Positions 9,102 to 17,640 of a stretch of DNA of 64,000 bases are shown here, one piece after another (the first letter of the stretch is position 1; every line of letters starts with the position of its first letter). The stretch covers positions 186,001 through 250,000 of the forward strand of contig NZ_RQRS01000002.1 of NCBI RefSeq assembly GCF_004335085.1, written 5' to 3'. Source of the stretch: Pedobacter nototheniae (GTDB taxonomy: Bacteria; Bacteroidota; Bacteroidia; Sphingobacteriales; Sphingobacteriaceae). The notes below the pieces were generated by a model. That model saw only the letters and a list, made by a program, of their open reading frames with translations. It did not search any database and had not been told where the DNA came from. The position numbers and the translations under genes are program-made.

Positions 9102-9713
9102 TTAACAAGTTTTGAGATGATATTCGTTATTAAATTCTAAATGTTTATCGGTTTCAAGTTTTTCAATATCCAGCACTTCAGGGATATAAAGCATTGCAGT
9201 ACACAAACAATTGCATTTCTTTTTAAGCTCCAATACGTTATAATTGATACAGCTTTTACAGCCTTCCCAAAAATTTATATCATGCGTAATTTCTGCATAG
9301 GTTACCGGTTGAAATCCAAGCTGACTATTCATTTTCATAATGGCGGCACCGGAAGTTATACTGAATATTTTTGCGTGTGGATAAAGTCTTCTCGACATGT
9401 TGAAAATGCGGTTCTTAATGCATTTTGCAACCCCTGAGTTTCTAAATTTTGGAGAGACAATTAGTCCTGAATTGGAAATAAAACTTGCATTTTCCCAAGT
9501 TTCAAAGTACGAAAAACCTGCCCATTCGCCCAAATCAGTTACCGCAATTACAGCTTTCCCTTCATTTATCTTTTCCATAATGGATAGCGGACTGCGTTTT
9601 GAAATGCCTGAGCCCCGAATGATTGCTGATGCTTCTGTTTCTTTGGCTATTTCTTCTGCATATTGTACATCTTCTGCTTTAGCCGTGCGAACAAAAATTA
9701 TTTGATTATTCAT
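9102..9713 (-). CDS. GNAT N-acetyltransferase of the Bacteroidota arginine-pathway type
   Basis: 203 aa from the ATG at 9713 (MNNQIIFVRTAKAED). The longer frame to 9776 runs through a hairpin leader. The GNAT core has GEWAGFSYFE, ISNSGLIVSPKFRNSGVAKCIKNRIF (acetyl-CoA loop) and ITSGAAIMKMNSQLGFQPV. The C-terminal tail carries a Cys cluster (GCKSCINYNVLELKKKCNCLCTAMLY), which resembles the tail of the acetyltransferase placed before argG in many Bacteroidota arginine operons (from memory). It probably acylates glutamate or a related amine to start the acyl cycle that the adjacent M20 enzyme closes. The cysteine tail could bind metal. The gene is tightly coupled to the M20 gene (TAATTATG). Confidence 0.75.
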   Translation of the reverse strand: MNNQIIFVRTAKAEDVQYAEEIAKETEASAIIRGSGISKRSPLSIMEKINEGKAVIAVTDLGEWAGFSYFETWENASFISNSGLIVSPKFRNSGVAKCIKNRIFNMSRRLYPHAKIFSITSGAAIMKMNSQLGFQPVTYAEITHDINFWEGCKSCINYNVLELKKKCNCLCTAMLYIPEVLDIEKLETDKHLEFNNEYHLKTC

Positions 9714-9753
9714 TTTATTTAAAAAATTTGTACCAGCAGGGCAACAAAAGCAA

Positions 9754-9804
9754 TGCCTTTGGCATAACAAAGGCAAAAAGTGGCTTTTAAAGTTTTTAAA
9801 AGCC
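9754..9804 (-). promoter_or_regulatory. Structured leader upstream of the GNAT gene
   Basis: Two inverted repeats lie 41-91 bp before the GNAT ATG: tgccttt (9754-9760) with aaaggca (9769-9775), and ggctttta (9782-9789) with taaaagcc (9797-9804). They could form tandem hairpins in the leader or bind a regulator. No known riboswitch is recognised. Confidence 0.35.
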
Positions 9805-9920
9805 GATAATTATTTTTAGTTGGATTTGGATGCTAATTAAAGCTTTTCAAAATGAAAGGGTTTTTATCATAATGGAGAGGTATTTTTTGTTTTCCCGCCG
9901 TAGTGAGGTATTCGCAATGA

Positions 9921-11132
9921 CCGTCTTTGCGAGGTACGAAGCAATCTTTAACAATAGATAATTATGAAGTATGCTTTCCACCTTGCTTCAGTTCACTAAA
10001 AACGATAGCCTTAAATGATCTTAAATGTCTTATATGGTTTTAATACAATTCTTTCTTACGCTGCCGCGGGGGCTTTCTCTTCTTTGGGCAACCAAAGAAG
10101 CAAAGTTGTCGGCTCGCAATTTTTCTGTTTAAGGCAGTGGGTGGGCTTAGGCGGTGCTTCCCGAATAATTGACCATGCCGATTGAGAGCTTAACGAAGAA
10201 ACAGTGGTTTGGATTTGTTAGTGTGTTAAGCGTATTGCCATAAAAGCTTTCATCGTACAGCCCCACCATTTCCGTCTTTGCGAGGAACGAAGCAATCTTA
10301 CCTAATAATAGATAATTATGAAGTACTGCTTTCCACCTTGCTTCAGTTCACTAAAAACGATAGCTTAAATGATCTTAAATGTCTTATATGGTTTTAATAC
10401 AATTCTTTTATCCGCTGCCGCGGGGGCTTTCTCTTCTTTGGGCAACCAAAGAAGCAAAGTTGTCGGCTCGCAATTTTTCTGTTTAAGCAAGTGGGTGGGC
10501 TTGGGCAGTGCTCCCCGAATAATTGACCATGCCGATTGAGAGCTTAACGAAGAAACAGTGGTTTGGATTTGTTAGTGTGTTAAGCGTATTGCCATAAAAG
10601 CTTTCATTATCGTACAGCCCCACCATTACCGTCTTTGCGAGGCACGAAGCAATCTCACACAACAATAGATAATTATAATGCATTGCTTTCCACCTTGCAA
10701 AAAACGATAGCTTAAATGATCTTAAATGTCTTATATGGTTTTAATATAATTCTTTTATCCGCTGCCGCGGGGGCTTTATCTTCTTTGGGCAACCAAAGAA
10801 GCAAAGTTGTCGGCTCGCAATTTTTCTGTTTAAGCAAGTGGGTGGGCTTCGCCTGTGCCAACCGAATAATTGACCATGCCGATTGAGAGCTTAACGAAGA
10901 AACAGTGGTTTAGATTTGTTAGTGTGTTAAGCGTATTGCCATAAAAGCTTTCATCATCGTACAGCCCCACCATTTCCGTCTTTGCGTGGCACGAAGCAAT
11001 CTTTAACAATAGATAATTATGAAGTACTGCTTCACGCCCCTTTACTTCAGTTTGCAAAAAACGATAACCTTAAATGATCTTAAATGTCTTATATGGTTAT
11101 TAACATAATGCTATATCCGCTGCCGCGGGGGT
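9921..11132. repeat. ~350-bp complex repeats, copies A-D
   Basis: Units begin with ccgtctttgcgagg at 9921, 10272, 10629 and 10976 (spacings 351, 357 and 347). Each holds, in order, gaagcaatct, taaatgatcttaaatgtctt, gctgccgcggggg, the hairpin ttctttgggcaaccaaagaa, gttgtcggctcgcaattttt, ccgaataattgaccatgccg, and ttaagcgtattgccataaaa. Copy D is cut after gctgccgcggggg at about 11132, just before the response-regulator gene. Short leftward ORFs of 66-75 codons through the units are not conserved in length or frame and are not annotated. The stretch 9714-11199 therefore has no protein gene. Confidence 0.9.
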
Positions 11133-11199
11133 AAACACCGAATAGAAGAAAATTAAAATCATTTATTTTATTCTTAATATTGCCTCATAAATTAAACCT

Positions 11200-12537
11200 A
11201 TGAACGGAATTGTGCTCATCATTGATGATGAAAAGAAAATTTGCAGTTTACTTTCCAGAATTATTGAACTCGAGGGCTTCAAAACTTTACAAGCCAATAC
11301 TGGAAAAGAAGGTATTCGATTGCTCAAAAACAACGACATCAGCATCGTAATCAGCGATGTAAAATTACCCGATGTGAATGGTGTGGCTCTTGTTAAAGAT
11401 ATTAAAACCTTAAAACCTTATGTCGAGATTATTAATTTAACCGCTTATGGAACCATAGCTGATGGTGTTTTAGCCATAAAAAACGGAGCATTTGATTATT
11501 TAGTTAAAGGAGATGATAATGATAAAATTATCCCTTTGCTTTATAAAGCCATGGATAAATCGAATTTGCAACGTAGGGTATCTGATCTTGAAAATAAAAT
11601 TACCAAAAAGCATAATTTCAATACCATTATAGGGCAGTCAAAAGCCTTAAAAGAGGCAATAGATTTAGCAAAAAAAGTAAGCCAAACAGATACAACCGTT
11701 TTATTATTGGGCGAAACAGGAACGGGAAAAGAAGTCTTCGCACAATCTATTCATTATGAAAGCCCACGGGCACTTAACCCTTTTGTTGCATTAAACTGTA
11801 GTGGTTTTAGTCCTGATTTATTAGAAAGCGAGTTATTCGGTTATAAAGCTGGGGCCTTTACGGGAGCAAATAAAGATAAGAAAGGACTTTTGGAAGAAGC
11901 CAATGGAGGAACGCTGTTTCTGGATGAAATTGGAGAAATGAACCTTGATTTACAAGCTAAATTATTAAGAGTTTTGGAAAGTCAGAGTTTTATTAAAGTT
12001 GGCGATACCCATACTCAACAAGTAAATGTGCGCATTTTAGCAGCCACTAATAAAGATTTAAAAGCCGATGCCACTTCAGGCAAGTTTCGCTCTGATTTGT
12101 ATTACAGGCTATCTGTTTTTAGCATTACACTTCCTCCTTTAAATGAAAGAAAAGCAGATATTCCTGCACTTGCTAAGCATTATTTAAAAGAGTTTGCTGG
12201 CAAGGTAAATAAGGCTGAGCCTAAAATGGATGATAAAATCCTTTCCATATTTACAGAACATAACTGGAAGGGTAATATTCGTGAGTTAAAAAACGTAATT
12301 GAACGTTTGGTTATTTTATCAGATGGCGATACCTTAAATGCCTCTGCCCTACCACATGAATTTTTTGAGTTTGTACCTTTGGAAAATAATTATGATTTAC
12401 AACAAATAGAAAAGCAACATATCCAAAAAGTGCTCGTTCATACTAAAGGGAATAAAACTGAAGCATCACGTTTACTCGGAATTGGATTAACAACACTTTA
12501 TCGCAAAATCGAAGAATACCAGATTCGGGAACTATAA
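11200..12537 (+). CDS. Sigma-54-dependent response regulator (NtrC family)
   Basis: 445 aa with three domains. The receiver domain (about 4-120) has acidic residues D9/D10 and phospho-acceptor Asp53 (VISDVKLPD). The AAA+ domain (about 140-375) has Walker A GETGTGKE (171-178), the sigma-54 contact loop GAFTGA (218-223), Walker B GTLFLDEIGE (237-246) and NVRILAATNKDL. A Fis-type helix-turn-helix is at the C-terminus (NKTEASRLLGIGLTTLYRKI). It should activate sigma-54 promoters when phosphorylated. The nearest two-component partner is the histidine kinase at 22990, beyond the kdp genes, and no OmpR-type KdpE is present, so control of kdp is a reasonable inference. The gene is bracketed by long repeats on both sides. 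Confidence 0.95.
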   Translation: MNGIVLIIDDEKKICSLLSRIIELEGFKTLQANTGKEGIRLLKNNDISIVISDVKLPDVNGVALVKDIKTLKPYVEIINLTAYGTIADGVLAIKNGAFDYLVKGDDNDKIIPLLYKAMDKSNLQRRVSDLENKITKKHNFNTIIGQSKALKEAIDLAKKVSQTDTTVLLLGETGTGKEVFAQSIHYESPRALNPFVALNCSGFSPDLLESELFGYKAGAFTGANKDKKGLLEEANGGTLFLDEIGEMNLDLQAKLLRVLESQSFIKVGDTHTQQVNVRILAATNKDLKADATSGKFRSDLYYRLSVFSITLPPLNERKADIPALAKHYLKEFAGKVNKAEPKMDDKILSIFTEHNWKGNIRELKNVIERLVILSDGDTLNASALPHEFFEFVPLENNYDLQQIEKQHIQKVLVHTKGNKTEASRLLGIGLTTLYRKIEEYQIREL

Positions 12538-12589
12538 AGTTAACGTGATTTATGTATTTACATCTAGCTAAGGACAAAATTTTAGTTCA

Positions 12590-12868
12590 GTGGTTTGGTT
12601 TTATTAGGGTTTTAAGCGTATTGCTGTAAAAGCTTTCATCATCGTAAAGCCGCCATCATTACCGTCTTTGCGAGGCACCCATCATTACCGTCATTGCGAG
12701 GCACCCACCATTAGCGTCATCGTACAGCCCCACCATTATCGTCATTGCGAGGCACCCACCATTAGCGTCTTTGCGAGGCACCCACCATTAGCGTCTTTGC
12801 GAGGCACCCACCATTAGCGTCTTTGCGAGGCACCCACCATTAGCGTCATCGTACAGCCGCCATCATTA
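12590..12868. repeat. 3' half of a complex repeat unit followed by a 26-bp tandem array
   Basis: From 12590 the sequence resumes the downstream half of the ~350-bp unit (cagtggtttgg, ttttaagcgtattg, aaagctttcatcatcgta), whose upstream half was cut off at 11132. From about 12660 a 26-bp unit (cgtctttgcgaggcaccc followed by accattag) repeats in tandem, for example at 12766, 12792 and 12818. It is interrupted by the longer variant cgtcatcgtacagcc. The unit's core, tgcgaggcac, is the same as the start of the large repeat. Confidence 0.88.
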
Positions 12869-13560
12869 CCGTCATTGCGAGGCACAAAGCAATCTTACCA
12901 ACAATAGAATTATGATGCATTGCTTCACGCACTCTTGCTTCAGTTCGCAAAAACGATAACCTTAAATGATCTTAAATGTCTTATATGGTTTTAATATAAT
13001 GCTATAATTCTCATGCAATTCTTTTATCCGCTACCGCGGGGGCTTTCTCTTCTTTGGGCAACCAAAGAACCAAAGTTGTCGGCTCGCAATTTTTCTGTTT
13101 AAGGTAGTGAGTGGGCTTGAATCGTGCTCCCCGAATAATTGACCATGCCGATTGAGAGCTTTACGAAGAAACAGTGGTTTGGATTTGCTAGTGTGTTAAG
13201 CGTATTGCCATAAAAGCTTTCATCATCGTACAGCCCCACCATTTCCGTCTTTGCGAGGCACAAAGCAATCTTACCAACAATAGAATTATGATGCATTGCT
13301 TCAGTTCGCAAAGACGATAACCTTAAATGATCTTAAATGTCTTATATGGTTTTAATATAATGCTCATGCAATTCTTTCTTCCGCTGCCGCGGAGGCTTTA
13401 TTCTTTTTGACAACAAAAAGAACCAAAAATTGTCGGCTCGCAATTTTTCTTTTTAAGGCAGTGGGTAGGCTTTGCTTGTGCCACCCGAATAATTGACCAT
13501 GCCGATTGGAAGCTTTACGAAGAAACAGTGGTTTGGATTTGTTAGGGTTTTAAGCGTGGT
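12869..13560. repeat. ~350-bp complex repeats, copies E and F
   Basis: Two further units start with ccgtcattgcgaggcac at 12869 and ccgtctttgcgaggcac at 13245 (spacing 376). They carry the same ordered blocks as copies A-D, including the hairpin ttctttgggcaaccaaagaa (degraded in F to tctttttgacaacaaaaaga). Copy F fades out near 13560. The remaining ~200 bp to the next gene are AT-rich and presumably hold its promoter. No protein gene is credible between 12538 and 13765. Confidence 0.88.
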
Positions 13561-13765
13561 TAAGCAAACGTTCATATTGCACAAACTTTTCCTATTACGC
13601 ATACGCATAGCAACATTTCGCAGAAGAGCCCATTATAATTCTTACCGTGAATCCTACCTCAATAACAATAATTTACAATGAGAACTTACGTTAAAACTGA
13701 TGTAACCCTTTGGATTAAAAATTTTCCTTTTCTGTTAATTTATTATCTTTCAAAAAAATTAGTAT

Positions 13766-15346
13766 ATGAATAAAAATCTGTTAACACTTTTATTGTCCCT
13801 ACTTTCTATTTCCTTATTTGCACAGGAAAATTACTGGCAACAACATGTAAGCTATACAATTGATGTTGCTTTAAATGACGCTGAAAAATCCTTAAAAGGA
13901 TCTGAAACGATTGTTTACAAAAACAATTCGCCATCCGAATTAAACTTTATATGGTTTCATATTTGGCCAAATGCTTATAAAAATGAAAGTACAGCACTTT
14001 TCCAGCAAATTAGAACAGATTCTTCCCGCAAGGAAAAACTTAATAATGTAACTTATGGAAGCATTGATGGATTAAATTTTAAAGTAAACGGAAAGGCAGC
14101 TAAAACAGAAGCCCATTCCAATCCTCAATACATCGATATTATTAAAGTTCTTCTTCCTACACCACTAAAACCTGGAGATTCTGTTAACATTTCTACAGAT
14201 TTTAAAGTAAAACTACCAAACTATTTCTCCAGATCGGGCTATGCCGATACCGAATTTATGGTTACTCAATGGTACCCTAAACCCGCCGTTTTTGATAAAG
14301 ATGGATGGCACGAATTTCCTTATTTAGATATGGGTGAATTTTATAGCGAGTATGGAAATTATAAAGTTAACATCACTTTGCCTTCCACATATGTTGTGGG
14401 CGCAACTGGGGTTTTACAAAATGCTGATGAGCTTGCACAATACAAAACCATTGGTGCTAAAAATGCGGCGAACAGAAAAGATAGTCCGGTTTTATACCAA
14501 CCAAAAGATAAAAACGGTAGTAAAACATTAAGTTATATCATGAATAATGTTCCTGATTTTGCCTGGTTTGCAGATAAGGATTTAGTGATACAATATGATA
14601 CGGCTAAACTAGCTACAGGTAAAGTAATTGATGCCTTTTCTTATTATCATAACAAGAAAAACACCCTTTGGGTAAACAGTATTGATTACATTAAAGATGC
14701 GGTTAAGCATTATAGCAACTGGGTTGGCGAATATGAATATCCGGTTGTACAGGCTATAGAAGGACCAAAAAATAATTCGAGTGGAGGTATGGAATATCCA
14801 ACTATAACCTTAATTACCAGTCCTGATGCAAAAATAAGTTCGTTGGATGGTGTTATAGCGCACGAAGTTGGGCACAACTGGTTTATGAGTATGTTGGGCA
14901 GTAACGAAAGGATGCACACCTGGCAAGACGAAGGTTTAAATACCTATTTCCAGTTTAGATATGAGGCAGAAAAATATAGAGCAAATTCAATTTTTGGTGA
15001 TGCCATTCCTGAAAATATTAAAGCTTTGCCAACGGATAAGTTTCTTCAGGCAATTTATGGGGCCATTTCTGGCGTACCCATGCAATCAGCTATTGAAACC
15101 CCATCGGCCAAGTTTTCAACTTCTGAAGAATATGGATTGATCTCTTATGTTAAAACTGCATTATGGCTATATATTTTAGAATCAAGCGTTGGAAAAGATC
15201 AAATTGACCTTGCCTTTAAAAACTATTTTAATGAATGGAAAAATAAACATCCATCACCGGAGGATATGAAAGCCTCATTTGAAAAAACATTGGGCAGAAA
15301 CCTAGATAATTATTTTAACCTGTTAAATAAAGAAGGTAAGTTTTAA
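13766..15346 (+). CDS. M1 family metallopeptidase
   Basis: 526 aa with a signal peptide (LLTLLLSLLSISLFAQ). An N-terminal beta domain is followed by the gluzincin site: HEVGH at 366-370 and the third zinc ligand Glu389 in WQDEGLNTYF, exactly 18 residues after the second His. The substrate-binding motif is present as SSGGMEYPTITL (about 333-344), corresponding to the GAMEN loop. This should be a periplasmic or outer-membrane aminopeptidase with a catalytic zinc. It ends just after the helical segment NYFNLLNKEGKF, so it lacks the C-terminal extensions seen in larger family members. A perfect hairpin terminator follows at 15437. Confidence 0.9.
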   Translation: MNKNLLTLLLSLLSISLFAQENYWQQHVSYTIDVALNDAEKSLKGSETIVYKNNSPSELNFIWFHIWPNAYKNESTALFQQIRTDSSRKEKLNNVTYGSIDGLNFKVNGKAAKTEAHSNPQYIDIIKVLLPTPLKPGDSVNISTDFKVKLPNYFSRSGYADTEFMVTQWYPKPAVFDKDGWHEFPYLDMGEFYSEYGNYKVNITLPSTYVVGATGVLQNADELAQYKTIGAKNAANRKDSPVLYQPKDKNGSKTLSYIMNNVPDFAWFADKDLVIQYDTAKLATGKVIDAFSYYHNKKNTLWVNSIDYIKDAVKHYSNWVGEYEYPVVQAIEGPKNNSSGGMEYPTITLITSPDAKISSLDGVIAHEVGHNWFMSMLGSNERMHTWQDEGLNTYFQFRYEAEKYRANSIFGDAIPENIKALPTDKFLQAIYGAISGVPMQSAIETPSAKFSTSEEYGLISYVKTALWLYILESSVGKDQIDLAFKNYFNEWKNKHPSPEDMKASFEKTLGRNLDNYFNLLNKEGKF

Positions 15347-15436
15347 AGACCCTCACCTCATTTATTCCTTAATTTCATCACAATCAAATGTTGAAATAAA
15401 TTCAGCATATTAATTATCTCACCATACCGTATTGAT

Positions 15437-15465
15437 AAAAACCCTTCCAAAATGGAAGGGTTTTT
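15437..15465 (+). terminator. Terminator after the M1 peptidase gene
   Basis: 13-bp arms aaaaacccttcca and tggaagggttttt enclose a 3-nt loop. The right arm runs into a seven-T tract. It lies 90 bp past the stop at 15346. Confidence 0.9.
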
Positions 15466-15545
15466 TTATGCTTAAATTTTGCAATCTGAGGCAAAAACAA
15501 AGCTTATTACTCACAATCAGCGATTTACTATAAAAATTTTCTTAT

Positions 15546-15561
15546 TGGTACAACAGTTGGC
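15546..15561 (+). promoter_or_regulatory. Candidate sigma-54 (-24/-12) promoter before the kdp genes
   Basis: TGGTAC (15546-15551) and TTGG (15557-15560), then C, place two GG pairs exactly 10 nt apart, as for a sigma-54 promoter (consensus TGGCAC, 5 nt, TTGC). The -12 GC is GG here and the -24 box has one mismatch. The predicted start is ~17 nt before the ATG at 15589. The match is imperfect and rests partly on the presence of an NtrC-type regulator at 11200. Confidence 0.35.
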
Positions 15562-15588
15562 AATAGGCTTTCAAATATCATTAAGATT

Positions 15589-15669
15589 ATGACAATTATC
15601 TCATCTCTAACACTGCTTGTCCTATGTTGGGCAGCTTACAAATCAATCGACTGGTTCGAAAAAATTTAA
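15589..15669 (+). CDS. 26-aa membrane peptide upstream of kdpF
   Basis: The peptide begins MTIISSLTLLVLCWAAYKSI and ends DWFEKI: one hydrophobic helix (about residues 3-16) and a short charged tail. It ends 5 bp before kdpF. Like KdpF it is a single-span mini-protein, so it may be a second accessory peptide of the Kdp pump. Evidence is limited to position, spacing and hydrophobicity; it may instead be a leader ORF. Confidence 0.5.
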   Translation: MTIISSLTLLVLCWAAYKSIDWFEKI

Positions 15670-15674
15670 CACTT

Positions 15675-15752
15675 ATGGTCGCATTATTCATCATCGCAAT
15701 CGCCGTATTTATCTATATGATTTACGTGCTTATTAAACCCGAAAAATTTTAA
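15675..15752 (+). CDS. kdpF: KdpF, small subunit of the potassium-transporting ATPase
   Basis: 25 aa: a single hydrophobic helix (MVALFIIAIAVFIYMIYVLI) ending KPEKF, matching the length and the L-x-PE-F type ending of KdpF proteins. KdpF stabilises the KdpFABC complex in the inner membrane. It is placed directly before kdpA, as in other kdp operons. Confidence 0.85.
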   Translation: MVALFIIAIAVFIYMIYVLIKPEKF

Positions 15753-15830
15753 AAATAGTTGTCGCTCTGGGTTTATAAAAGCTATGGCTGCTAAACTCAA
15801 GAGACAATCACTTGGTAAAAAACATTAAAA

Positions 15831-17549
15831 ATGAACACTGAATTTATTGGCATAATTGCCACGTTCCTGCTTACTTTACTTATTGCCATCCCTTTGGGTA
15901 AGTATCTGGCTAAAGTATTTGCTGGAGAAAAAGTATGGACAGATTTTCTAAAACCGCTAGAACGCGGAATCTTTAAGCTTTCAGGCATCAATATTAAGGA
16001 ACAGATGGACTGGAAGCAGCAATTAAAAGCCTTGTTAACCATTAATATACTTTGGCTGTTTTATGGTTTCTTTGTATTAATATTTCAGGATAAACTCCCT
16101 TTTAATCCTGATGCAAACCCAGGCATGACGCCTGATTTGGCTTTTAACACCATTATTAGTTTTGTAGCCAACTGCAATCTTCAGCATTATTCTGGCGAAA
16201 CTGGCGCAAGTTATTTAACACAACAGTTTGTTGTTATGTTTCTTCAATTTGTGAGTGCCGCCACTGGTATTGCCGCAGCAGTTGTTTTATTTAAAGCATT
16301 TAGAGATAAAACCACCACACAATTGGGTAATTTCTGGGAGTATTTTGTAAAATCAATCACTCGTTTATTATTACCATTATCAATTGTTGTAGCCTTAATT
16401 TTAACCTTTAATGGAACACCAGCGAGCTATGAAGGTAAAGATCAATTTATTTCTATGCAGGGCGATACCGTTCACGTATCTCGTGGGCCAGCTGCACAAA
16501 TGATTGCTATAAAACATTTGGGAACGAATGGTGGCGGATATTTTGGTGCAAATTCTGCTCATCCATTCGAAAACCCAAGTTATTTAACCAACGTTGTCGA
16601 AATCATATCTCAAACCATTATCCCTTTGGCTATGGTTATTGCATTCGGTTATTTTATCCGTAGAAGAAAACTAGCCTGGATGATTTTTGGAGTGATGACC
16701 ATTGGAATGTTTATGCTCATGATACCAACCATAAGTTCAGAACTTGGTGGAAATCCTGCTCTTGCTAAAATGGGCATTTCTCAAACTACAGGAGCTATGG
16801 AAGGGAAGGAAATGCGCATAGGTGCCGCCGCTACAGCATACTGGAGCACATTAACTACTGTAATTTCTACAGGATCAGTAAATGGAATGCACGATAGTAC
16901 AATGCCTTTAACTGGCTTATGGCAGTTATTAGGCATGATGATTAACGCCTTTTACGGTGGTTGCGGCGTAGGTTTACTCAACTATTTTATTTACTTGATT
17001 ATCGCTGTATTTATTTCTGGCTTAATGGTAGGTAGAACCCCCGAATTTTTAGGCCACAAAGTAGAAGCCCGCGAAATTAAAATTGCTGCAATTATTACTT
17101 TATTAAGCCCATTCTTAATTCTTGCCGGAACAGCAATAGCCAGTTATATTTTTACTAATCATGGTGGTGCCCCATGGGCAGTACAACCAAAAAACTGGTT
17201 AAATAATCCAGGTTTCCACGGTTTTTCAGAAATGCTTTATGAAATGACTTCCTCAAATGCCAACAACGGTTCGGGCTTTGAAGGTTTAGGCGATAATAAT
17301 GTTTTCTGGAACTTATCTACAGGAATTGTGATTTTCTTAGGTCGTTTCTTACCAATTATTGGTCCGGTTGCGATTGCAGGTTTATTAGCTAGAAAGAAAT
17401 TCATTCCAGAATCTGCAGGTACTTTAAAAACAGATACGCTAACCTTTAGCTTAATGACCTTTGCGGTAATCCTTGTATTAAATGCACTTTCTTATTTCCC
17501 TGCTTTAGCCTTAGGCCCATTGGCAGAATACTTTACGATGCTTAAATAA
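15831..17549 (+). CDS. kdpA: KdpA, potassium-binding subunit of the K+-transporting ATPase
   Basis: 572 aa with about 10 membrane segments. Family motifs are visible: the selectivity-filter-like NGGGYFGANSAHPFENPSYLTN, FVANCNLQHYSGETGASYLTQ, GCGVGLLNYFIYL and SSNANNGSGFEGL. Length is normal. KdpA translocates K+ across the inner membrane, driven by KdpB. The gene follows kdpF after 78 bp, and kdpB and kdpC follow, so this is a complete high-affinity potassium uptake pump expected to be made under K+ limitation. Confidence 0.98.
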   Translation: MNTEFIGIIATFLLTLLIAIPLGKYLAKVFAGEKVWTDFLKPLERGIFKLSGINIKEQMDWKQQLKALLTINILWLFYGFFVLIFQDKLPFNPDANPGMTPDLAFNTIISFVANCNLQHYSGETGASYLTQQFVVMFLQFVSAATGIAAAVVLFKAFRDKTTTQLGNFWEYFVKSITRLLLPLSIVVALILTFNGTPASYEGKDQFISMQGDTVHVSRGPAAQMIAIKHLGTNGGGYFGANSAHPFENPSYLTNVVEIISQTIIPLAMVIAFGYFIRRRKLAWMIFGVMTIGMFMLMIPTISSELGGNPALAKMGISQTTGAMEGKEMRIGAAATAYWSTLTTVISTGSVNGMHDSTMPLTGLWQLLGMMINAFYGGCGVGLLNYFIYLIIAVFISGLMVGRTPEFLGHKVEAREIKIAAIITLLSPFLILAGTAIASYIFTNHGGAPWAVQPKNWLNNPGFHGFSEMLYEMTSSNANNGSGFEGLGDNNVFWNLSTGIVIFLGRFLPIIGPVAIAGLLARKKFIPESAGTLKTDTLTFSLMTFAVILVLNALSYFPALALGPLAEYFTMLK

Positions 17550-17640
17550 TAAGAATTGTCGCTTAAGATTTCTCGAAATGAGGCTTTCAAAAATCTCTCG
17601 ATAAGTTTTGGACGACAAACAAATTAAAAAATATCAAAAA

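Noticed and set aside
10483-11057. Leftward ORFs of 66-75 codons within the ~350-bp repeats
   Set aside because: They appear only in some copies, start in different places and share no export or domain signal. They are taken as chance frames in a non-coding repeat.
9921-13560. CRISPR array
   Set aside because: Units of ~350 bp or contiguous 26-bp repeats have no unique spacers between them, and no cas gene is present.
17608-17640. Eleven-residue N-terminal extension of KdpB
   Set aside because: It begins with TTG and is not part of the family; the ATG at 17641 is preferred.
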